The notes under the pieces were generated by a model that searched no databases, had not been told where the DNA came from, and saw only the letters and a program-made list of their open reading frames with translations. A program made the position numbers and the translations under genes. From the NCBI GenBank assembly GCA_024687845.1, contig JAILEL010000188.1:1-25176 (forward strand): a stretch of 25,176 nt of DNA. Direction: 5' to 3'. Position 1 is the stretch's first letter; every line of letters begins with the position of its first letter. Positions 15,205-21,642 of the stretch are shown one piece after another. The DNA comes from Eubacterium sp. GTDB lineage: Bacteria > Bacillota_A > Clostridia > Lachnospirales > Lachnospiraceae.

Positions 15205-16398
15205 ATGTCAAAAAAAGTCGTTTTAGCAGGCGCATGTCGTACAGCAATCGGTACTATGGGAGGATCACTTAGTACTACCCCTGTTGTAGATTTAGGAGCA
15301 ATTGTTATTAAGGAAGCTCTGAATCGTGCAGGCGTTGCCGCTGATCAGGTTGACCATGTTTATATGGGTTGTGTAATCCAGGCAGGTCAGGGACAGAATG
15401 TTGCACGTCAGTCATCTATTAAGGCTGGCTTACCAGTTGAAACTCCCGCAGTTACAGTAAATGTTGTTTGTGGTTCAGGTCTTAATTGTGTAAACATGGC
15501 AGCACAGATGATTCAGGCAGGAGATGCAGATATAGTTGTAGCTGGTGGTATGGAAAATATGTCAATGGCTCCATTTGCACTTCCTAATGGTCGTTTTGGT
15601 TACAGAATGACTTGGCCAAGCCAAAGCCAGGGAGCTCTTGTAGATACAATGGTTAAGGATGCTCTTTGGGATGCATTTAACGACTATCATATGATAAAAA
15701 CAGCTGATAATGTAGCTGAGCAGTGGGGACTTACAAGAGAAGAACTTGATGAGTTTGCTGCTAATTCACAGCAGAAATGTCAGAAGGCTATGGCTGATGG
15801 CTTATTCAAGAGAGAAATCGTTCCTGTTGAGATTAAGAAGAAGAAGGAAACAGTTCTTTTTGATACAGATGAGAATCCACGTGCTGGAATTACAGCTGAA
15901 GGTCTTGCAAAGATGAGAGCTATCAATCCAGGCGGATTTGTAACAGCTGGTAATGCTTCAGGTATCAATGATGGTGCTGCTGCAATCGTTGTAATGTCTG
16001 AAGAGAAGGCTAAAGAGCTTGGTGTTAAGCCTATGGCTACATTTGTTGGTGGCGCTCTTGCGGGTGTTGCTCCTGAAATCATGGGCGTTGGTCCTGTAGC
16101 TGCAACAAAGAAGGTTATGGCTAAGACTGGTTATAAGATTGAAGACTTTGATGTTATTGAAGCTAACGAAGCTTTTGCAGCTCAGTCAGTTGCAGTTGGT
16201 AAGGATCTTGGAATTGATGTTGAGAAACAGCTTAACCCACGTGGTGGTGCTATCGCACTTGGACACCCAGTTGGAGCTTCAGGATGTCGTATTCTTGTTA
16301 CACTCCTTCACGAGATGGAAGATATGGATCTTCATAAAGGTCTTGCAACGCTTTGCATCGGTGGTGGAATGGGTTGCGCTACAATAGTTGAAAGATAA
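15205..16398 (+). CDS. thl: acetyl-CoA C-acetyltransferase (thiolase)
   Basis: Condenses two acetyl-CoA to acetoacetyl-CoA, the entry step of butyrate synthesis. The 397-residue length is standard for type II thiolases. The acyl-accepting Cys is C89 in [10 protein letters not shown]. The histidine is H354 in [17 protein letters not shown], and the second active-site Cys is C384 in [12 protein letters not shown]. The stretch [13 protein letters not shown] is also characteristic. I start at ATG 15205 because GGAGG at 15192-15196 is eight bases upstream; the frame opening at 15190 would begin inside that site. It is first of six butyrate genes, with crt 56 bases downstream and no terminator between. 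Expression should be high given the clean ribosome binding site and central metabolic role. The gene is called thl or atoB in different genomes. Confidence 0.96.
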   Translation: MSKKVVLAGACRTAIGTMGGSLSTTPVVDLGAIVIKEALNRAGVAADQVDHVYMGCVIQAGQGQNVARQSSIKAGLPVETPAVTVNVVCGSGLNCVNMAAQMIQAGDADIVVAGGMENMSMAPFALPNGRFGYRMTWPSQSQGALVDTMVKDALWDAFNDYHMIKTADNVAEQWGLTREELDEFAANSQQKCQKAMADGLFKREIVPVEIKKKKETVLFDTDENPRAGITAEGLAKMRAINPGGFVTAGNASGINDGAAAIVVMSEEKAKELGVKPMATFVGGALAGVAPEIMGVGPVAATKKVMAKTGYKIEDFDVIEANEAFAAQSVAVGKDLGIDVEKQLNPRGGAIALGHPVGASGCRILVTLLHEMEDMDLHKGLATLCIGGGMGCATIVER

Positions 16399-16454
16399 GC
16401 ATCGATTTCAAGAATTGAGTGTAATCATATAAATGTATATATAGGAGATTCAAA

Positions 16455-17249
16455 ATGGCTGAATTCGTAACTTATGAGCAGGATGGTTTTGTAGGTGTTG
16501 TTACAATTAACAGACCTAAAGCTCTTAATGCTCTTAATTCTCAGGTTCTTGAAGAACTTGAAGAAACATTCAAGAATATAAATGTTGATGAAACTCGTGC
16601 TGTTATTCTTACAGGCGCAGGAGAGAAATCCTTCGTTGCAGGTGCAGATATCGGCGAGATGTCAAGTCTCAGCAAGGCTGAAGGTGAGGCATTTGGTAAG
16701 AAGGGAAATGATATTTTCAGAATGATAGAAACATTCCCTATTCCTGTTATTGCTGCAGTTAATGGATTTGCACTTGGTGGCGGATGCGAGATTTCAATGA
16801 GCTGTGATATCAGAATCTGTTCTGAAAATGCTATCTTCGGACAGCCAGAGGTTGGTCTTGGAATCACACCAGGTTTTGGTGGAACACAGAGACTTGCTCG
16901 TATAGTTGGTGTTGGAATGGCTAAGCAGCTTATTTATACAGCTCGTAATATTAAGGCTGAGCAGGCTAAGGAAATAGGACTTGTAAATGCAGTATATCCA
17001 CAGGAAGAACTGATGGAGCAGGCTAAGAAGCTTGCATCTACTATTGCTGCAAATGCTCCAATAGCTGTTCGTAACTGCAAGAAGGCTATAAATGATGGCC
17101 TTGATGCTGATATGGATGCTGCTATAGTAATAGAAGAAAAGCTTTTTGGTGACTGCTTTGAGACAGAAGATCAGAAGGCTGCTATGGCTAATTTCCTTGA
17201 AAAGGATAAAGAAAAGAAACTTAAGGTTGTACCTTTCCAGAATAAATAA
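16455..17249 (+). CDS. crt: 3-hydroxybutyryl-CoA dehydratase (crotonase)
   Basis: Removes water from 3-hydroxybutyryl-CoA to give crotonyl-CoA. The 264 residues cover the enoyl-CoA hydratase/isomerase fold. The oxyanion hole residues lie in FVAGADIGEM (about 60-69) and ALGGGCE (106-112). The two catalytic glutamates are E112 in GGGCE and E132 in FGQPEVGLGITPGFGGTQRL. C-terminal helices 200-260 complete the trimer-forming region. AGGAG at 16443-16447 sits seven bases before the ATG. The position between thl and hbd, and the absence of a fused dehydrogenase domain, fit the short-chain clostridial Crt rather than a fatty-acid oxidation enzyme. Confidence 0.96.
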   Translation: MAEFVTYEQDGFVGVVTINRPKALNALNSQVLEELEETFKNINVDETRAVILTGAGEKSFVAGADIGEMSSLSKAEGEAFGKKGNDIFRMIETFPIPVIAAVNGFALGGGCEISMSCDIRICSENAIFGQPEVGLGITPGFGGTQRLARIVGVGMAKQLIYTARNIKAEQAKEIGLVNAVYPQEELMEQAKKLASTIAANAPIAVRNCKKAINDGLDADMDAAIVIEEKLFGDCFETEDQKAAMANFLEKDKEKKLKVVPFQNK

Positions 17250-17339
17250 TTAATCATCGTCTGCTTTCTGAGAGTTATTATTCGAGGGAGGCAGGATGAG
17301 AGGAATAGTTGTATAAGATAAATATAGGAGGATACGAAC

Positions 17340-18212
17340 ATGAAGGTTGGCGTAATTGGCGCAGGAACCATGGGACAGGGCATTGCTAAGGCTTTTGCTC
17401 AGGTTGAAGGATATGAAGTTGCTCTTTGCGATATCAAAGCTGAATGGGCTGAAGGTGGCAAGGATAAGATAGCTAAAGGATATGCAAGACTTGTTGCTAA
17501 AGAGAAAATGACACAGGAAGCTGTTGATGCTATACTTGCAAAGATCACACCTGGTCTTAAAGAAGACATTTGTGCAGATTGTGATCTTATAGTAGAAGCT
17601 GCATTTGAGAATATGGAAGTTAAGAAGAATACATTTGCAGAGCTTGACAAGATTTGCAAGCCTGAGTGTATCTTTGCTTCAAATACTTCAAGCCTTTCAA
17701 TCACAGAGATTGGTAATGGACTTACACGTCCAATGGTAGGTATGCATTTCTTCAATCCTGCTGACAGAATGAAGCTTGTTGAGGTTATTGCTGGTGTTAA
17801 TACACCTGATGAGACAGTTAATACAATAGTTGATATTGCTAAAGCGATCGGAAAGACTCCTGTTCAGGTAAATGAAGCTGCTGGATTCGTTGTTAACAGA
17901 ATTCTTATTCCAATGATCAATGAAGCTGCATTTATCAAGATGGAAGGTGTTTCAGATATCGCTGGTATCGATGCAGCTATGAAGCTTGGTGCTAATCACC
18001 CTATGGGACCACTTGAACTTGGTGACTTCGTAGGTCTTGATATCTGTCTTGCAATCATGGATGTTCTTTATGCAGAGACAGGTGATAGCAAATATCGTGC
18101 ATGCCCTCTTCTTCGTAAGATGGTACGTGGCGGAAATCTTGGTGTTAAGAGTGGTAAGGGATTCTATAAGTATAATGAAGACCGTACAAAGACACCAGTA
18201 GATGCTCTATAA
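17340..18212 (+). CDS. hbd: 3-hydroxybutyryl-CoA dehydrogenase
   Basis: NAD(P)H-dependent reduction of acetoacetyl-CoA to 3-hydroxybutyryl-CoA. The 290-residue length is normal for the monofunctional enzyme. The N-terminal Rossmann fold has VGVIGAGTMGQGIAKAFA with the G-x-G-x-x-G at 7-12. The catalytic His is H136 in VGMHFFNPADRMKLVEV, paired with the Glu in that segment. The family signature continues with GFVVNRILIPMINEA and ANHPMGPLELGDFVGLD. The C-terminus carries the usual GKGFYKY. AGGAGG at 17326-17331 lies eight bases upstream. The 90-base gap after crt contains a tiny six-codon frame but no terminator, so hbd stays in the operon. A hairpin just downstream separates hbd from bcd. Confidence 0.96.
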   Translation: MKVGVIGAGTMGQGIAKAFAQVEGYEVALCDIKAEWAEGGKDKIAKGYARLVAKEKMTQEAVDAILAKITPGLKEDICADCDLIVEAAFENMEVKKNTFAELDKICKPECIFASNTSSLSITEIGNGLTRPMVGMHFFNPADRMKLVEVIAGVNTPDETVNTIVDIAKAIGKTPVQVNEAAGFVVNRILIPMINEAAFIKMEGVSDIAGIDAAMKLGANHPMGPLELGDFVGLDICLAIMDVLYAETGDSKYRACPLLRKMVRGGNLGVKSGKGFYKYNEDRTKTPVDAL

Positions 18213-18220
18213 GATATTTC

Positions 18221-18245
18221 CTCAAGGGGATTAATTCCCCTTGAG
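18221..18245 (+). promoter_or_regulatory. intra-operon hairpin between hbd and bcd
   Basis: CTCAAGGGGA at 18221-18230 pairs perfectly over 10 bp with TCCCCTTGAG at 18236-18245 around TTAAT. A T5 run comes only after seven other bases (TAATTGCCTTTTT), so it is at best a leaky terminator. It may set the ratio of thl-crt-hbd to bcd-etfBA transcripts, protect 3' or 5' ends after cleavage, or both. No promoter is evident between it and bcd. Confidence 0.7.
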
Positions 18246-18285
18246 TAATTGCCTTTTTGGCACATAAAATCATGGAGGAAAAATC

Positions 18286-19452
18286 ATGGATTTCACATTT
18301 GACAAGAAACATGAGATGGTTCGTTCTTTATTCAAAGAATTTGCTGAGAATGAAGTAAAGCCTCTCGCTATGGAAATCGACGAAGAACATAGATTTCCAA
18401 GTGAAACAGTTGAGAAGATGGCTAAGGCTGGCTTCATGGGAATTCCTGTACCAAAGGAATTTGGTGGACAGGGATGTGATGTTATCACATACATCATGGC
18501 TGTTGAAGAACTTGCTAAGGTTTGTGCTACAACTTCAGTTATTCTTTCTGCTCATACATCATTATGTATTGACCCCATTCTTACATATGGAACTCAGGAA
18601 CAGAAGGACAAATATGTAGCTGATCTTGCTACAGGAAGAAAGCTTGGTGCATTTGCACTTACTGAACCTGGTGCAGGAACTGATGCTCAGATGCAGCAGA
18701 CAAAGGCTGTTCTTGATGGCGATGAATGGGTTCTTAATGGTTCTAAATGCTTTATTACAAATGGTAAGGTAGCTGATGTTTATATCGTTATAGCTGTTAC
18801 CGGTATTGTAGAAAAACGTGGTCGTAAAATGAAGGAAATATCAGCATTTATTGTTGATAAGGATACGCCTGGTTTCTCATTTGGAACAAAGGAAAATAAG
18901 ATGGGAATCTGTGGTTCTTCTACATATGAGCTTATATTCCAGGATGCTCGTATTCCTAAATCAGCACTTCTTGGTGCTCAGGGTAAGGGCTTTGGTATAG
19001 CAATGCATACTCTTGATGGTGGTCGTATAGGTATCGCTGCTCAGGCTCTTGGTATTGCTGAGGGGGCTCTTGAGAGAACTGTAGCATATACCAAAGAAAG
19101 AAAACAGTTTGGAAGAAGTATTTCAGCTTTTCAGAATACTCAGTTCCAGCTTGCTGATATGGCAACTAAGGTTGAAGCTGCAAGACTTCTTGTTTATAGA
19201 GCTGCTATGAAAAAGCAGGAGTTTGCTGATGGCGCAAAGGTTTCATATAGTGTTGAGGCTGCTCAGGCTAAGCTTTATGCAGCAGAGGTTGCTATGGAAG
19301 TTACTACTAAGGCAGTACAGCTTCATGGTGGATACGGCTATATCAAAGAATATGAGATTGAACGTATGATGCGTGATGCAAAGATTACAGAGATTTATGA
19401 GGGAACCAGCGAAGTTCAGCGTATGGTTATCTCAGGTAATCTCTTAGCGTAA
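18286..19452 (+). CDS. bcd: butyryl-CoA dehydrogenase
   Basis: FAD-containing acyl-CoA dehydrogenase that reduces crotonyl-CoA to butyryl-CoA. The 388 residues span the three-part acyl-CoA dehydrogenase fold: an N-terminal helical domain, a middle beta domain with AFALTEPGAGTDAQMQQTKA and WVLNGSKCFITNG, and a C-terminal helical domain. The catalytic base is E372 in IYEGTSEVQRMVISG, the position used by short-chain enzymes, and RKQFGRSISAFQ and LHGGYGYIKEYEIERMMRD are typical. In clostridia Bcd forms a complex with EtfAB that couples this reduction to ferredoxin reduction with NADH as donor; that coupling is inferred from the family and the adjacency. GGAGG at 18274-18278 is seven bases before the ATG. 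etfB starts 13 bases after the stop, so these genes are tightly coupled. Confidence 0.96.
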   Translation: MDFTFDKKHEMVRSLFKEFAENEVKPLAMEIDEEHRFPSETVEKMAKAGFMGIPVPKEFGGQGCDVITYIMAVEELAKVCATTSVILSAHTSLCIDPILTYGTQEQKDKYVADLATGRKLGAFALTEPGAGTDAQMQQTKAVLDGDEWVLNGSKCFITNGKVADVYIVIAVTGIVEKRGRKMKEISAFIVDKDTPGFSFGTKENKMGICGSSTYELIFQDARIPKSALLGAQGKGFGIAMHTLDGGRIGIAAQALGIAEGALERTVAYTKERKQFGRSISAFQNTQFQLADMATKVEAARLLVYRAAMKKQEFADGAKVSYSVEAAQAKLYAAEVAMEVTTKAVQLHGGYGYIKEYEIERMMRDAKITEIYEGTSEVQRMVISGNLLA

Positions 19453-19465
19453 GGAGGGTACAGGC

Positions 19466-20260
19466 GTGAATATAGTTGTTTGTGTAAAACAGGTACCTGA
19501 TACAAAAGGTGGAGTTAAGTTTAAGCCAGATGGTACTCTCGATAGAAATGCAATGAAATCAATAATGAATCCTGATGATAAGGCCGGTCTTGAGGCTGCT
19601 CTTAGAATCAAGGATGAAAAAGGCGCTGATGAAGTAACTGTTACTGTAGTTACAATGGGACTTCCAAAGGCAGAAGATGTACTTCGAGAAGCTTATGCTA
19701 TGGGCGCTGATAAGGCTGTCCTTGTTACTGATAGAAGACTTGCAGGTGCTGATACCTGGGCTACTTCTCAGACAATCGCAGCTGCACTTAGAAAACTTGA
19801 CTATGATCTCATCATAACTGGTCGTCAGGCTATAGATGGTGATACAGCACAGGTTGGTCCTCAGATTTCAGAACACTTGAATCTGCCACTTATTTCTTAT
19901 GCTGAAGAGCTTAAGGTGGATGGAGATTCTGTTATTGTTAAGAGACAGTATGATGATAGACATCATATTTTAAAGGCTAAAATGCCATGTCTTGTTACAG
20001 CTCTTTCTGAATTAAATCAGCCAAGATATATGACACCAGGTGGTATCTTTGATGCATTTGAAAAAGAAATCACTGTATGGGACAGAGATGCACTTGATAC
20101 TCTTGAGGACAGTAATATGGGACTTAAAGGTTCTCCTACTCAGATTGCAAAAGCTTCCGATAAAGTAGCCAAGGGAGCAGGCGAGAAGGTTGCACCGGAA
20201 TCTGCAAGTGAAGCTGCTGACTATATTCTTGGCAAGCTTGTTGAGAAGTTTGTAATCTAG
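19466..20260 (+). CDS. etfB: electron transfer flavoprotein beta subunit
   Basis: Small subunit of the EtfAB heterodimer that passes electrons to Bcd. The 264-residue length suits the group found in butyrate operons. The N-terminus MNIVVCVKQVPDT, the segment NPDDKAGLEAALRIKD, and TGRQAIDGDTAQVGPQ at 118-133 are family hallmarks; the last belongs to the nucleotide-binding loop, which in bifurcating Etf proteins holds FAD. Translation starts at GTG, seven bases after AAGGAGGG (19451-19458), which begins inside the bcd stop region. The tight junction points to translational coupling and matched amounts. etfA follows 62 bases later. Confidence 0.95.
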   Translation: MNIVVCVKQVPDTKGGVKFKPDGTLDRNAMKSIMNPDDKAGLEAALRIKDEKGADEVTVTVVTMGLPKAEDVLREAYAMGADKAVLVTDRRLAGADTWATSQTIAAALRKLDYDLIITGRQAIDGDTAQVGPQISEHLNLPLISYAEELKVDGDSVIVKRQYDDRHHILKAKMPCLVTALSELNQPRYMTPGGIFDAFEKEITVWDRDALDTLEDSNMGLKGSPTQIAKASDKVAKGAGEKVAPESASEAADYILGKLVEKFVI

Positions 20261-20322
20261 GTTTATTTGTTATCTGAAGCTTATGCGTTGGATTTTTATA
20301 TAGAATATAGGAGGACTAAGAA

Positions 20323-21381
20323 ATGTCTTTAGAAGAATATAAGGGCGTATATGTATTTGCTCAGCAGATAGATAATCACATAACTGAGATAACATATGAG
20401 CTCATGGGTAAAGCTATTGAACTTGCAAAGGATCTTGATACGGAAGTTGTTGCAGTCCTTTGTGGTTCAGAGATAGAAAATAAAGTGTTCCATTTAAAAG
20501 AGCATGGAGCTGACAGAATCATTCTTATTGATGATCCTGAACTTAAAGAGTATAGAACGGAGCCTTATGCACATGCTCTGTCAGAAGTAATAAATAAGTT
20601 TAAACCGGATGTGTTCCTGATTGGAGCAACAGCTATCGGTCGTGATCTTGCACCTCGTGTATGTGCAAGAGTACATACAGGACTTACAGCTGACTGTACA
20701 GTTCTTGAAATAGGTGATTTCCCTCTTAATGCGATTCCTGGTAAAGAGGATCAGCAGAAGCATAATCAGCTTCTCATGACAAGACCTGCATTTGGTGGTA
20801 ATACAATTGCTACTATTGCTTGTCCTGATTTCAGACCTCAGATGGCAACTGTCAGACCTGGCGTTATGACAAGATCTCCTAAGATTGTTGGCAGAGAATG
20901 TGAAGTTATAGAGTTTAATCCTGGATTTACACCAAATGAGAAGTATGTTGAAATACTTGATGTAATCAAGGGCGTAACTGAGACTGTTGATATCCAGAAG
21001 GCTAAGATTCTTGTTGCAGGTGGAAGAGGAGTTGGTTCTGCAGAAAACTTCCAGTTACTTAGAGACCTTGCAGATGCTCTTGGTGGAGAAGTAGCATGTT
21101 CACGTGCTGTAGTTGATAATGGCTGGCTTCCTAAGGAACTTCAGGTTGGTCAGACTGGAAAAACAGTACGTCCAAATGTGTATTTTGCAGTTGGTATTTC
21201 TGGTGCAATCCAGCATACAGCAGGAATGGAAGAATCAGAAATCATCATTGCAATAAATAAAGATGAATCTGCTCCAATATTCGATGTTGCAGATTATGGC
21301 ATCGTTGGAGATCTCAATAAGATATTACCTCTTATTACAGAAGGAATTAAGGCTCGTAAGGAAGAGGCTGTCGAAGATTAA
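20323..21381 (+). CDS. etfA: electron transfer flavoprotein alpha subunit
   Basis: Large subunit of EtfAB; its C-terminal domain carries the FAD that shuttles electrons to Bcd. The protein has 352 residues and lacks the ferredoxin-like N-terminal extension seen in some clostridial EtfA proteins. The N-terminal half has VYVFAQQIDNHITEITYELM and VFLIGATAIGRDLAPRVCAR. The C-terminal FAD domain begins near 226 (KILVAGGRGVGS) and contains QVGQTG at 274-279 and ISGAIQH at 292-298, both flavin contacts, then IVGDLNKILPLI. AGGAGG at 20309-20314 is eight bases before the ATG. It is the last protein gene of the operon. Only 65 bases separate it from tRNA-Gly and I see no good terminator there. Confidence 0.95.
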   Translation: MSLEEYKGVYVFAQQIDNHITEITYELMGKAIELAKDLDTEVVAVLCGSEIENKVFHLKEHGADRIILIDDPELKEYRTEPYAHALSEVINKFKPDVFLIGATAIGRDLAPRVCARVHTGLTADCTVLEIGDFPLNAIPGKEDQQKHNQLLMTRPAFGGNTIATIACPDFRPQMATVRPGVMTRSPKIVGRECEVIEFNPGFTPNEKYVEILDVIKGVTETVDIQKAKILVAGGRGVGSAENFQLLRDLADALGGEVACSRAVVDNGWLPKELQVGQTGKTVRPNVYFAVGISGAIQHTAGMEESEIIIAINKDESAPIFDVADYGIVGDLNKILPLITEGIKARKEEAVED

Positions 21382-21446
21382 ATATATATTCTTGATTATT
21401 ATGCTACCATGGATTTTGCTGTGATAGCATTAAATCAGGTTTATGC

Positions 21447-21517
21447 GCAGGCATAGTTCATCGGTAGAACATCAGCTTCCCAAGCTGAGGAGGCGGGTTC
21501 GATTCCCGTTGCCTGCT
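21447..21517 (+). tRNA. tRNA-Gly (anticodon CCC)
   Basis: Cloverleaf read directly: acceptor GCAGGCA (21447-21453) with TGCCTGC (21510-21516), D-stem GTTC/GAAC, anticodon stem TCAGC/GCTGA with loop TTCCCAA (21477-21483), T-arm GCGGG-TTCGATT-CCCGT. The anticodon is CCC, which decodes GGG. The discriminator base is T and the 3' CCA is not encoded. It lies between etfA and a dedicated terminator; no clear separate promoter is visible. Confidence 0.95.
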
Positions 21518-21518
21518 G

Positions 21519-21552
21519 AAAAGCCCTAAAATACTTGTTTTTAGGGCTTTTT
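21519..21552 (+). terminator. intrinsic terminator after tRNA-Gly
   Basis: AAAGCCCTAAAA at 21520-21531 pairs over 12 bp with TTTTAGGGCTTT at 21539-21550 around a seven-base loop, with T-rich sequence at the 3' side. It follows the tRNA by two bases and would also end any read-through from the butyrate operon. Confidence 0.9.
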
Positions 21553-21569
21553 CAGTTTATAATTAATGA

Positions 21570-21594
21570 TTGCTTGAATAAGCAACTTTATAAT
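21570..21594 (+). promoter_or_regulatory. possible promoter with overlapping dyad for the C11 peptidase gene
   Basis: TATAAT at 21589-21594 is a perfect -10 box. Directly upstream, TTGCTT-GAAT-AAGCAA (21570-21585) is a perfect 6-bp dyad occupying the spacer. A -35 at the right distance (ATGATT, 21566-21571) is weak, which suits an activator-dependent or repressed promoter. The role is inferred. Confidence 0.4.
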
Positions 21595-21642
21595 TCCTGG
21601 GCTTATGCATCAGGGCTAACTATGAAACGAAGGGAGACCAAT

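Noticed and set aside
21401..21430. Hairpin after etfA as the operon terminator
   Set aside because: The stem has a mismatch and wobble pairs and is followed by TAAAT rather than a U-tract; the strong terminator is after the tRNA.
21535..21642. N-terminal extension of the C11 peptidase by 36 residues
   Set aside because: The extension starts inside the tRNA terminator; ATG 21643 has a proper ribosome binding site and the downstream sequence begins the recognisable N-terminal motif.
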